Position numbers and translations under genes: made by a program. The notes beneath the pieces are model-generated. The model was not told the DNA's origin. It did not search any database and worked only from the letters and a program-made list of their open reading frames with translations. DNA of 64,000 nucleotides from Pomphorhynchus laevis. Lineage: Eukaryota > Acanthocephala > Palaeacanthocephala > Echinorhynchida > Pomphorhynchidae. Location of the stretch: positions 62,001 through 126,000 of the forward strand of contig WNNJ02003258.1 of the NCBI GenBank assembly GCA_012934845.2, in the 5' to 3' direction. Below, piece after piece: positions 38,401 through 42,279 of the stretch. Within the stretch, counting starts at the first letter, position 1. Each line of letters starts with the position of its first letter.

Positions 38401-41400
38401 TAAAAGCAAAATGAGTAGCTAAATTACATAAGCTACTAAATTATAGTAACTAAAAATTTACTATTTAACAATTTTTCAATCAAAATAAGTAAAAGAGGTA
38501 GACAAAACACTTTAAATTACTAACATTTAGTTTAACCTAAGACCGCATTTCATCTGGTTGCAATATTCATTTATTCTAATATATTCATTCATATTAATCA
38601 CTCATCTACAGTGAAATACTATAAAAATTTAATGACAAATATATTTAATAACAATTTATTATTTCAAATTGAATTATAAAAAATGGTTTAAACTAATTAA
38701 ATATTTCATAGTACATATATATTTAAGGCGCAGTTTCCTATAATGGGTGTATTTATGTACTTGGTGGATTTAATGGAAATTTACGTCTGAATACCGTTGA
38801 GCAATATGACCCGAAGGACGGTAGATGGATCTTTGTAAGCCCAATGAATACTCAAAGAAGCAATTTTGCATGTGTGGTACTTGTATATTACGTAAATATT
38901 TATCATTAAATATTTATTGTATATCTAGACACTTCAAAATCGTATTGTTGTTATCGGTGGGTTTAATGGATCAACCACTATTAGTGAAGTTGAAGGATAC
39001 GATGCAAGAAAAAATGAATGGTTGTGCATATAAATTTCATTTTATATTAGTTTTTTCTAATAATTTAATAGTCTTAATTAAATTTGAATGAGGATTGCGA
39101 CGGTGTGATAACATTTAAATTAGAAGACAAATGGCAAAAACCAACCCAAAATTAATTGAATTGAATATTTCGATGCCTAGCTGGCATCATCTTAAGCAAT
39201 TGTATGTTATTTATCTCAAACTTTTTTAAGGTAAAAAACAAGTTTGAGATAAATAACATACAATCGCTGAAGATGATGCCAGGCATCGAAATATTCAATT
39301 CAATAAATTGTGCGTTTGTTTTTGCCATCTTTCTTCCAATTTAATAGTCTAAACATTTCATAATTATAAAACCCTAATATTTGACGAATAATAGTTTATT
39401 TAAGAGATAATTTTATTGTATACTCAAATATTGGCAGGGAATAGTTTTTATAGTCATTGCATGGTCTAGATGTTTAAAAAAAGTAATTTTAAAAATAACT
39501 GATTTTGATATATTTTTTAAATTTGAAATTTTACAGCAGGACAACTACTATTATTAGGAAATTTGTGCTTAAAATATGAACAATTTGTGTTTGAAATATG
39601 AACATACGATTTGATTGACATACAATAAAAAGAAACAGCTTGTTCATCAACCGTTCTTAAAAATAGTTCTTCTATATTCAAGTGTACACCATCGCCGCTA
39701 TTAATTTTTGATGAAATCAATAGCGGTTCATATATAATAAACCAGGTTCATATATAATCAACCTGGTTCATAAATAATGAACCAGGTTGTTCATCAACCT
39801 AGTTCTTTATATTTGGTTCTTCAATATGGTTCTTCTATATTCAGGTGTACACCATCGCCGCTATCTCATTGTTATATCTGGTTATAACAAACATTTCACT
39901 ACACAGCGCGTTTAAACATCAAGAAAAAATAAATTAAATATTATTCACAAATTTCGACTATTGCAATATCCGTAAATTTGTAAATAATAATCTTTAATTT
40001 ATTTTCTTTCGTTGTTTAAACGCACAATATAAGAACACATCGCATGTATCATTGGACAAAACATTTCATTGTTAAATCGAGCCATAACAAGCATTTCATT
40101 GTTATACCGAGAAACAAACATTTCATTGTTATGTTGAGCTTAGAACACTTCATTGTTATATTTTCTTGTTATTTAATTGCCAATTAAATTAGAAGAAAGA
40201 TGACAAAAACCAACGCAAAATTTATTAAATTGAATATTTCGATGCCTAACTGGCATCATCTTCAGTAATTGTATGCTATTTATCTCAAACTTTTTTTAAA
40301 ACGTTAAAAAAAGTTTGAGATGAATAACATACAATTGCTGAAGATGATGCCAGCTAGGCATCGAAATATTCAATTTAATAAATTTTGCGTTGGTTTTTGC
40401 CATCTTTCTTCTAATTTAAATGTTATCACACCGTCGCAATCCTCATTCAAATTCGATTTTTTTGCCAATTAATTACACTCATTTCATTGTTATACCGAGA
40501 AACAAACATTTCATTGTTATACCGAGAAACAAACATTTCATTGTTATACCGAGAAACAAACATTTCATTGTTATGTTGAGCTTAGAACACTTCATTGTTA
40601 TATTTTCTTGTTATTTAATTGCCAATAAATTATACAAAAAAATTATAATAATATTTTTAACGTAACAATAATATTTTTAATATTTTATTATATAATGTAA
40701 CATGAATCTGATATTTAACACATTGGCAACTTTTGAAGACACAAAACAATAAAAAAAACAAATATCAACAGAAGTAACAAATACAAAGGGAAATAGAATA
40801 AAAACAAAAAATAAAACAAAATATAAAAATAAAACAAAATCATGGTTTGCAACATCGTGACAAAATAGTCAATGCAATATCTGATTTATTATTAAATATA
40901 ATATTATTACGATTTTTATGAATACGCTTCGAGTATTCTTCTAACCGAACAATTTGCTTATTTGGATAAATACGTTTTTATTATCAAGATAAACAGAATA
41001 CGCTTTTTTAAATTAAACTAAATAATTTGTGCGATTTAAATTTTTGAATCTACATTCTATTTTGTTTGTTGCTGCCCTTTGCGAATACGAGATTACTAAA
41101 TCGTTACGTATCATAATATCTTCCCGTCAAAGGTTGTAAAAAAGTATGCAGGTTTAAAATTTTCTGATTGTGTGTAATACTAAAAAAGTAGTTAAGTTCT
41201 TTCGGATACGGTTATATTTTATAATTGACCAAAATATTAACGTGATTAAATAGTAAAATTCAATTTTATCGCGTATCATGTGGACAAAATAGAAATTTGC
41301 ATTAACACCCTTAGCATTAAAAATTAATAAAAAATTAAAATTATAGCAGATATAAATTTCAATATTTTTCATTTGATTTTCCTTTAAAGGCGAGAAATTT

Positions 41401-41545
41401 AACCGTTATTCGTATTTGTTTTAGGAGAATAATGCCAAGATTAAACGTTTGTCGGAGTGCCGCATCTGCATGCGTGGTAGAAGGATGTGACATTATTCAG
41501 AAAATATTAAAGGCATCTAATGAAAACTACGTTAACTCGAAATGA
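2380..41545 (+). CDS. KLHL10-like: Kelch-like protein, KLHL10-like (12-exon gene model)
   Basis: Predicted BTB-BACK-kelch protein, the substrate-adaptor class that binds Cullin-3 in ubiquitin ligases; KLHL10 itself acts in male germ cells. Exons: 2380-2451, 2549-2674, 2849-2982, 3038-3203, 7656-7817, 7868-8060, 16018-16165, 35882-36051, 36105-36227, 38728-38882, 38929-39020 and 41425-41545. Junction phases agree across all twelve exons, giving about 550 residues against about 608 for human KLHL10. Part of the BTB N-terminus is therefore missing or unrecognised. Segments match KLHL10 in order: RAYHG, CYVS, YICGG, RSNF, and a final R(S)AxSxCVV. Four introns are 46-55 bp; the others are swollen by transposons, the longest about 19.7 kb. 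I did not verify expression. The gene could be intact or a recently decaying copy. Confidence 0.85.
2549..2674 (+). CDS. KLHL10-like exon 2 (BTB, tentative)
   Basis: The exon starts after GATTAG in phase 0. It reads AELNNCLLNIMVKRNAAL, then TIGEHTKLLQID, resembling the BTB segment before LL.AAD. The donor is GTATTT at 2675. An alternative donor at 2714 (GAG then GTATAG) keeps the same phase. Confidence 0.5.
2849..2982 (+). CDS. KLHL10-like exon 3 (BTB-BACK junction)
   Basis: The exon starts after CATTTAG and reads ISGLCQQC, then EFLSISNVIGIWNLA, then LRKQCFDYI. This matches the kelch-family pattern L..C..FL...NCIGI..LA..Y...LR..C...I. The donor GTAAAT gives phase 2. Confidence 0.75.
3038..3203 (+). 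CDS. KLHL10-like exon 4 (BACK domain)
   Basis: The acceptor is ATGCAG and the donor GTAAGT, in a 55 bp intron context. The translation contains FEQIVLTSDEFEKL, DELNVHKEECVFESILKWI and KHKRIK, typical BACK domain. An identical translation occurs on the opposite strand at 47606-47771 in the right arm. Confidence 0.92.
3204..4020. other. Intron 4, AT-rich, no gene seen
   Basis: Start of the 4.45 kb intron. It contains runs of AT-rich repeats and, near 3930-4000, paired ATATCTGCATT blocks that can fold back. The same sequence is present inverted at about 46790-47605. Confidence 0.6.
4021..4775 (-). mobile_element. RLE-type LINE, 3' part (left-arm copy)
   Basis: The reverse transcriptase box WYLDDGIMGG and the following PEAVGKALSLLSSELPAIG are readable, followed by a C-terminal stretch ending near 4041. 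It is the inverted partner of 45413-46790, but about 618 bp present there (about 45825-46440) are missing here. The deletion junction lies near 4373 and shares a TTG microhomology. The element is cut at 4775 at the end of the inverted repeat. Confidence 0.8.
4776..6385 (-). mobile_element. RLE-type LINE fragment, second copy
   Basis: A different copy of the same LINE class, in the same orientation and butting directly against the left-arm copy. Visible parts, N- to C-terminal on the minus strand: the region before the fingers (about 5968-6273, GGPDGLSPIHLKDL), the palm (5471-5878: LLKLDFRNAFN, EGVQQGDPLAAMLF, WYLYDATLSGD), and the segment after the palm (4765-5247: QATIPIVLGGLGIASAV, ALPAFLSS). 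Several frame changes separate these parts. The C-terminal endonuclease region is absent because the copy stops at 4775. Confidence 0.8.
6413..6665 (-). mobile_element. Naiad 3' tail fragment
   Basis: It contains the conserved 3' block (GGAGGAACTGCTATG, GTTTCGGCCCC, CATAGCAGCGGGGCC on the + strand) and the end of the coding region (TTATTATCCATCCATAAAAA, encoding the last residues F.WMDNK). The terminal part beyond 6413 is lost. Confidence 0.8.
6670..7655. other. Intron 4 remainder, no gene seen
   Basis: Very AT-rich, with short low-quality frames only. At 7220-7330 a GAGATTATGACTAA-type block occurs twice with CCC/GGG-rich stretches between, which could fold. I recognise nothing else. Confidence 0.5.
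7656..7817 (+). CDS. KLHL10-like exon 5 (BACK C-terminal half)
   Basis: The acceptor is TTTGTTTAG, phase 0. The translation includes AYLLKAVRLDLVKPDYF and PYIIQCTTAIQHI, fitting the BACK pattern LL..VRL.L....YF......Y...C. The donor is GTATAT, opening a 50 bp intron. Confidence 0.88.
7868..8060 (+). CDS. KLHL10-like exon 6 (kelch repeat 1)
   Basis: Phase 0 start after ATTTAAG. It reads PHEAILVSSGWSTGMPTRS, then LELFNSKKNAWIDI, matching KLHL10 kelch 1 (GGWSGGSPTN...W). The first glycine of the usual GG pair is Ser here. The donor is GTAAGA, phase 1. Confidence 0.9.
8061..8387. other. Start of intron 6, no gene seen
   Basis: AT-rich intron sequence; no feature recognised before the Naiad tail begins. 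Confidence 0.5.
8388..9165 (-). mobile_element. Naiad 3' end, 5'-truncated
   Basis: It runs from the terminal TCAGCTAACTGAGTC block through the structured 3' region to the last part of the reverse transcriptase (EHSCIPYNIKYNTLNN, then LDTYFKLGYY-like sequence). Inside it, at about 8920-9000, a 30-bp TATTGTTGCAATTCTT unit is repeated about three times. Part of the same region recurs at 11404-11597, on the other side of the pogo element. Confidence 0.85.
9311..9423 (-). repeat. Small dispersed repeat with hammerhead-type core, copy 1
   Basis: About 105 bp shared with 32497-32605. On the minus strand it reads CTGATCA (9337-9331), a perfect 5-bp stem GTCAT/ATGAC with TGTG loop, then GAAAC (9316-9312). 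This is the hammerhead arrangement with one base of the first core box changed. The repeat also contains CCCACTGCTGGATGCA and GACTAGCAGACGGCAA. The pogo element is inserted at its edge, and its continuation may be 11348-11402. It could be a SINE or a ribozyme-bearing retrozyme-like repeat. Confidence 0.65.
9424..11345 (+). mobile_element. pogo-like (Tc1/mariner superfamily) DNA transposon
   Basis: Terminal inverted repeats begin CTGTCTTCC, then two bases, then CGAAAATAAGACAAT at the left (9424 on). The complement of the same sequence ends at 11345. The element is flanked by the dinucleotide TA on both sides (9422-9423 and 11346-11347), the target duplication of this superfamily. Several further GTCTTATTTT blocks lie just inside each end, possibly transposase binding sites. 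It is 1922 bp long and sits inside a small hammerhead-bearing repeat. Confidence 0.88.
9556..11199 (+). pseudogene. pogo-like transposase with C-terminal OTU-like domain, broken
   Basis: An N-terminal helix-turn-helix start (MIFTESYKRKSY...) is followed by a CENP-B-type region (DTQLINWV, FCQKLN, CSSGFIHKFKNRH). The DDE domain shows IINFDQVPRYFE (first Asp), LVIIYSFSAH, where the usual IYDSF.AH Asp is missing, and MLDVSINRSF (third Asp). At least three stop codons interrupt the frame, near 9682, 10312 and 10579. The last 100 residues are unlike pogo: KDGHSFFKIISLILYD and KASELEIVAASRLYNLNI resemble an OTU cysteine protease (DG.CFFR.IS, ELEI.A.S), with Ser where the catalytic Cys is expected and no terminal His block. 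Gene capture or fusion by the element is inferred. Confidence 0.72.
11348..11403. other. Possible continuation of the hammerhead-bearing repeat
   Basis: The sequence right of the pogo element (ACCTCATAGAGTGCTAAACC...) contains a short GTGCTAAACCAGCAC hairpin. It is probably the other part of the repeat interrupted at 9423, but the second copy at 32.5 kb does not cover it, so this is unproven. Confidence 0.35.
11404..11597 (-). mobile_element. Naiad reverse-transcriptase C-terminal fragment
   Basis: Encodes YLDMNIKLTLTKTTINLYRK, then HEHSCIPYNIKYNTLNN, close to residues 710-760 of the complete Naiad ORF. It duplicates about 8975-9165. Confidence 0.85.
11600..12480. other. Intron 6, no gene seen
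   Basis: AT-rich. It includes a run of TATATAGTATAC-type self-complementary repeats at about 12300-12375. No coding region recognised. Confidence 0.6.
12490..15640 (-). mobile_element. RLE-type LINE, nearly full length, decayed
   Basis: Parts on the minus strand, N- to C-terminal: a zinc-finger-like segment at about 15351-15578 (C...F....LLFIHGRRKRC); GDV.GAVRIASS near 14880; the palm at 13814-14308 (AMIKLDFTNVFNSISRD, EGVRQGDLLGPMLF, RYLNDDLLV replacing the family's WYLDD box); the post-palm GGLGIPSTTHISVAAFISS (13289-13564); and a C-terminal endonuclease-like region RPDGVTMVQLNCDKF, then WDFTCLDPLAPSHQ (12722-12982). The tail at 12518-12712 has RISTVIQIGNDASVL. The RPD...WD spacing fits a PD-(D/E)XK restriction-like fold, as in R2-group elements. 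Many frame breaks. Confidence 0.8.
15646..15802. repeat. Tandem repeat of about 87 bp, two units
   Basis: TAGATCGTGTGTAAAATCTG...CGCACC..AGGACGTACC.TGGACGTAC occurs at about 15646 and again at about 15733, with few differences. It lies just upstream of the LINE on the minus strand and could be its 5' untranslated tandem array. Confidence 0.75.
16018..16165 (+). CDS. KLHL10-like exon 7 (kelch repeat 2)
   Basis: The acceptor is ATATTTAG. It reads ARAYHGTVYYKNSVYIIGGY, then DGIEHFNSCRMLKLETLEW and PPMHHKR, close to KLHL10 kelch 2. It ends phase 2 at AAAAG followed by GCAAAT, so the donor appears to be GC rather than GT; exon 8 then completes the Arg of the R-CYVS junction. Confidence 0.92.
16303..16735 (+). 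mobile_element. Naiad reverse-transcriptase fragment
   Basis: Encodes PMGCNSSPIIADLFLSFIEY, then FRYIDDICVFNS, covering motifs 4-5 and the start of the thumb. It lies in the intron immediately after kelch exon 7. Confidence 0.9.
16798..16935 (+). mobile_element. Naiad 3' structured-tail fragment
   Basis: CACGCTGCTATGTTGGGTCG...GTGGCCGAAACCTGATAA...CAGTTCCTCCTGAT matches the conserved 3' region, followed by a short piece of the terminal AT-rich block. Confidence 0.75.
17010..17400 (-). mobile_element. RLE-type LINE C-terminal fragment
   Basis: The frame at 17158-17340 reads GRILVWDFTSLNTLTASHAV, the conserved WDFTC.DTLA.S.. block of the C-terminal endonuclease-like region. The rest is too short to classify. 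Confidence 0.65.
17458..17745 (+). mobile_element. Naiad 3' tail fragment
   Basis: Contains TACTTTGTATTAGAAGATAC, GGCTGTTATGTTAGGTCG, GGGGCCGAAACTTGATAGCA, TAGCAGTTCCTCC and the terminal AT block. The CTGTTATG arm still pairs with CATAGCAG through a G-T wobble. Confidence 0.8.
17750..18540. other. Intron 7, no clear gene
   Basis: A short stretch near 17755-17930 has higher GC content and could be a scrap of another LINE, but no motif supports this. The rest is AT-rich. The 18480-18540 part resembles the LINE 3' end also seen at 31625-31680. Confidence 0.5.
18541..20215 (-). mobile_element. CR1-like LINE copy with internal deletion
   Basis: Inverted partner of about 30150-31620 (paired coordinates sum to 50171). 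On the minus strand it carries a short endonuclease piece (20070-20215, DIL..PDRF and SLSISDLG-like). It then jumps to reverse transcriptase sequence with KTSPADPLPTHIL and, further on, AFDIVDHS, and a 3' part reading FTFLGFNFDNNFPLNPSS. Stops and frame changes are frequent. It abuts the 3' end of a Naiad copy at 20219. Confidence 0.8.
21161..21190 (-). other. Vestigial hammerhead-like stem-loop from a Penelope-type element
   Basis: On the minus strand: TTGAAAAG, a perfect 5-bp stem GGTCA/TGACC with a 7 nt loop, then GAAAC. The layout equals that at 55433-55461 and resembles hammerhead stem II flanked by its two core boxes, but CTGATGA is degenerate. It lies within a short insertion in a Naiad copy. 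Confidence 0.5.
21190..21229. repeat. Perfect 40-bp palindrome
   Basis: Twenty bases (21190-21209) are followed without spacer by their exact reverse complement (21210-21229). It formed where the foreign insertion joins Naiad sequence, so one arm is native Naiad coding sequence and the other an inverted copy. Confidence 0.92.
24222..26983 (-). mobile_element. hAT DNA transposon, nearly intact
   Basis: The terminal inverted repeat CAGGGGTGGGCAA at 24222 is matched by TTGCCCACCCCTG ending at 26983. Eight-bp duplications ATTTATAT flank both ends exactly (24214-24221 and 26984-26991). Subterminal GCGCGGGCC/GGCCCGCGGGCC blocks are present. The size is 2762 bp. It is nested within Naiad sequence and so is younger than that copy. 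Confidence 0.95.
24625..26440 (-). pseudogene. hAT transposase, GTF2IRD2/ZBED-like (two defects)
   Basis: About 600 codons. The N-terminus has a BED-type zinc finger (AICLVCQETIAV...NLNRHFTTKHPKYA). The RNase H-like domain shows FCSLALDEP and VTTDGCPSLTG (acidic residues) and FLHCIIHQEVLC (C..H motif). The C-terminal dimerisation region includes YICERTFSLM, NKYRSQITDENL and LRIATSDLEPNF. Overall it resembles the hAT-derived GTF2IRD2 and SCAND3/ZBED proteins. One in-frame TGA lies near 25888, and a one-base run-length change lies near the start codon (8 A's at about 26418-26431). Otherwise the frame is open, so the copy was active recently. Confidence 0.88.
27613..28452 (-). mobile_element. 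CR1-like LINE, 5' part, inverted
   Basis: On the minus strand it encodes APLLKTVFKHHSQAF, FQRFKLMSSSTFRILPD and SSEIAQLSSTRIKKRR. These are the same sequences found on the + strand from 28577, so two LINE copies lie head to head. It ends where the Naiad copy begins. Confidence 0.75.
28577..31640 (+). mobile_element. CR1-like LINE, long decayed copy
   Basis: Order on the + strand: an ORF1-like start (PPLFKIVFMHCSHASSVL, RISPDSSPSEIAQLSS); an apurinic-type endonuclease piece (SIVLGDFNIRLERPSSTES, ALDIIAVPDHF, DPGLYDHFLV); the reverse transcriptase (NKTSPADPLPTHIL, AFDIVDHS, YTDDILIYAHASA); and a 3' part FTFLGFNFDNNFPLNPSS ending near 31620. Frame breaks are numerous. The 3' half is the inverted partner of 18541-20070. 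Confidence 0.82.
31760..32090 (+). mobile_element. Canonical Penelope-like reverse-transcriptase scrap
   Basis: LLACNKRIIDHIDSYV, then LTLSEATSLKQSDPKFGK, then FYMLPKVNKETRP matches the N-terminal reverse transcriptase region of canonical Penelope-like elements (P.fY.LPK.HK). It is different in sequence from both the Naiad copies and the copy at 54.4 kb. Confidence 0.7.
32300..32400 (-). mobile_element. Naiad pseudo-LTR / 5' leader junction fragment
   Basis: On the minus strand GTTATCTGATTTGTTCTAC, then TTATTATTGACCTGT matches the junction between the 5' pseudo-LTR and the leader of the complete Naiad (about 49270-49315). It indicates an independent tail-to-head unit. Confidence 0.65.
32483..32524 (-). 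ncRNA. Hammerhead-ribozyme core (type I layout)
   Basis: On the minus strand from 32524: CTGATGA, a stem GTCA/TGAC with ATGA loop, AAAAC (one base off the GAAAC box), then GGTA, a 7 nt loop and TATC pairing back, then GTC, the usual cleavage triplet (32483). The related copy at 9312-9337 retains GAAAC but has a change in the first box. Stem I is not evident, so activity is doubtful. Family known: hammerheads in small mobile repeats and Penelope-like elements. Confidence 0.6.
32497..32605 (-). repeat. Small dispersed repeat with hammerhead core, copy 2
   Basis: It shares about 105 bp with 9311-9415 (CATATCCCTCCCACTGCTGG, then ACTAGCAGACGGCAA, then GAGGTACTA). A short TGCTTTTGAGG unit is duplicated at its right edge (about 32588-32612). 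Confidence 0.7.
32780..33420 (+). mobile_element. RTE-like LINE endonuclease fragment
   Basis: In shifting frames the translation contains NARINSLNVRTLLQVCQ, IIPDNGSIMITDPAI, HPDHTNNSGQHGVAIAM and LCDFNAQL. These match the order of an apurinic-type endonuclease domain of RTE-group LINEs (LNVRTL, GVAIA, GDFNA). Badly decayed. Confidence 0.6.
33430..35445 (+). mobile_element. CR1/L2-like LINE, 5' two-thirds
   Basis: Two long frames. The first (33440-34399) has EELKRLRKVLSERKKSD, the end of an ORF1-like domain. It continues into an apurinic-type endonuclease: WKLAVLNIRSLSNKVDS, DVLCLTESWHVD, NHGGLIAFSH. The second (34486-35442) continues with LGGTLDIVALPSR, LSDHFLVTCSLP, ATWFDSECVTSKRLLRR and CKSSPADPIPTRILK. 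It stops before the catalytic palm. The long open frames suggest it is younger than the other CR1-like copies. Confidence 0.85.
35530..35860 (-). mobile_element. Naiad scraps (coding piece and tail)
   Basis: ATCATCGTTACATATTGATG and CTTTTACTATTAATCAACTT match the middle of the Naiad ORF on the minus strand. From about 35690 the AAATCAAATCAGATAAATGA block and AT-rich sequence match a diverged 3' tail. Kelch exon 8 starts 20 bp beyond. Confidence 0.65.
35882..36051 (+). CDS. KLHL10-like exon 8 (kelch repeat 3)
   Basis: It starts after TTTGTAG, completing the Arg codon split across a 19.7 kb intron, then CYVSTVVHDNFIYAIGGHSG, NTAERLNLLTSQWGTISPMN and QRSDAACAVLN. These align with KLHL10 kelch 3. 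The donor is GTACAT, phase 1. Confidence 0.93.
36105..36227 (+). CDS. KLHL10-like exon 9 (kelch repeat 4)
   Basis: It follows a 53 bp intron ending GTGTCTAG and reads DLIYICGGFTGVDCLASVEY, then YCPKSNTWTLIS and GPRSGL. The next exon joins in frame only if the exon ends at 36227 before GCAAGT, a second GC donor. A GT donor two bases on would shift the frame into a stop. Confidence 0.9.
36228..36735. other. Intron 9 start, faint Naiad tail only
   Basis: AT-rich. At 36590-36645 TATGTTGGGTTGATAAA, GGACCGAAACCTGATAACAT and ATCAGTC resemble the Naiad structured 3' region on the + strand. Nothing else is recognised. Confidence 0.5.
36740..37735 (-). mobile_element. RLE-type LINE fragment
   Basis: On the minus strand the palm piece (37518-37733) reads SVGIQQGNPLGPALFALAVD, then SHLNDCTL. 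The post-palm piece (36740-36985) reads DQSSWIRSSLSIKIIGLGI. The middle (about 37214-37510) is partly other sequence; 37226-37310 (ACTTGTAAGCGTACAG, GCATTTGCCACATTAAATAA) resembles the 3' end of the CR1-like copy at 31640-31690. Confidence 0.65.
37860..38075 (-). mobile_element. CR1/jockey-like LINE 3' end
   Basis: One minus-strand frame with two stops reads FLQLRNNRGHYLILFKQHFG, RMSPRAVNV, then NSLPNEITGIGYNKRFKKML, the usual C-terminal layout R.....R.V..WN.LP......S...FK..L of CR1/jockey/RTE reverse transcriptases. Confidence 0.65.
38076..38727. other. Intron 9 end, no gene seen
   Basis: AT-rich intron sequence; no element recognised. Confidence 0.5.
38728..38882 (+). CDS. KLHL10-like exon 10 (kelch repeat 5)
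   Basis: After ATTTAAG it reads AVSYNGCIYVLGGFNGNLRL, NTVEQYDPKDGRWIFVSPMN and TQRSNFACVVL. The donor is GTATAT, phase 0, opening a 46 bp intron. Confidence 0.93.
38929..39020 (+). CDS. KLHL10-like exon 11 (kelch repeat 6)
   Basis: After ATATCTAG it reads TLQNRIVVIGGFNGSTTISE, then VEGYDARKNE, ending with two bases of the Trp codon before GTTGTG, a weak donor. Confidence 0.88.
39081..40450. repeat. Nested inverted repeats with two foldback MITE-like units
   Basis: Unit 1 (about 39119-39350) and unit 2 (about 40187-40420) are each about 230 bp. Each folds on itself with arms of about 100 bp; shared parts are GGCAAAAACCAAC, GAATATTTCGATGCCTA, GCATCATCTT and ATCTCAAACTTTTTT. An outer inverted pair, TGAATGAGGATTGCGACGG at 39083 and its complement near 40445, brackets both units. 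No coding sequence. Between them, short AACCAGGTTCATA-type repeats and a duplicated TGTACACCATCGCCGCTAT block occur (39680-39870). Confidence 0.85.
40060..40150. repeat. Short copy of the 27-bp minisatellite unit
   Basis: CATTTCATTGTTATACCGAG, then AAACAAA, occurs here with variants; the fuller array is at 40478-40605. Confidence 0.75.
40478..40605. repeat. Minisatellite, 27-bp unit
   Basis: The unit CATTTCATTGTTATACCGAG plus AAACAAA is repeated about three times exactly, then runs into a degenerate unit with TTGAGCTTAGAACA. Confidence 0.9.
40610..41424. other. Intron 11, no gene seen
   Basis: AT-rich, with A-rich runs at 40740-40840. No element recognised. Confidence 0.5.
41425..41545 (+). 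CDS. KLHL10-like last exon
   Basis: It starts after TTGTTTTAG, completing the split Trp codon, then RIMPRLNVCRSAASACVVEG, then CDIIQKILKASNENYV and a TGA stop (41543-41545). KLHL10 ends its sixth kelch with a similar M...R.A.S.CVV.G block. The C-terminal tail is shorter than in KLHL10. Confidence 0.87.
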
Positions 41546-42240
41546 GAATTAAATGGTAGAGACAATAGTGTTGAATGACACCTAAAAATGCTTTTGTATA
41601 GATTACAACCCACTTTATAAATTGTGGATTGATAAATATTCACTTGTCTATATAATTTGCTATGTCTTACTTGAAATATGATATTCATAAAGGAATTTGT
41701 TTTATCGATTGTACACATCAAATAAATGACTTTGGTAATAACAAAACAATAAGATATTGGGTACAGGATTTGTGTGACTATTTTTATTATTTAATAAAAA
41801 TAATTTATTAAATCGAATTTAACAAACTAAATAAGTTCCTTCAAATTGGCACGATATATGTTTTTAAGGTCAAATAATAATGCTAGTTTTTTATACCAAA
41901 CCTTTTCTTAATGCGAATGGAGTGAGATGCAGTACGTATCAACAGAAATGAAAGCTTCTGTCTTATAAGGTCAATACGTCCGGATAACTGACCCCTGTTT
42001 GTTGAAATTTCATACAAGCGATATTTTTTAAAACACTGTTTGATCCGAATCCTGCACCACCAATAACCGCGAATATTATAGGAACTGAACTACTTTCGAT
42101 TTTGTAAAATATCGAAAAAAGGATATTTTTAGATATTTTAAAAATCGTAAGTAGATATTTAAAATATCGAAATTAAATATCGAAACCTGATAATAAAATA
42201 TGCTGAAAAGTTTCCTTGGAAACTGACAACTAATCGTCTT
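41546..42240. other. 3' flank of the kelch gene, no gene seen
   Basis: AT-rich; a polyadenylation site was not pinned down. TATCGAAA-type short repeats occur at 42110-42190. Confidence 0.5.
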
Positions 42241-42279
42241 TTAATGTCTTATTTAATTGCTCTTACAGAATAGAGTTCG

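Noticed and set aside
38825-39091. 88-codon ORF across two kelch exons
   Set aside because: It reads through a 46 bp intron in the wrong frame; the spliced kelch frame fits KLHL10.
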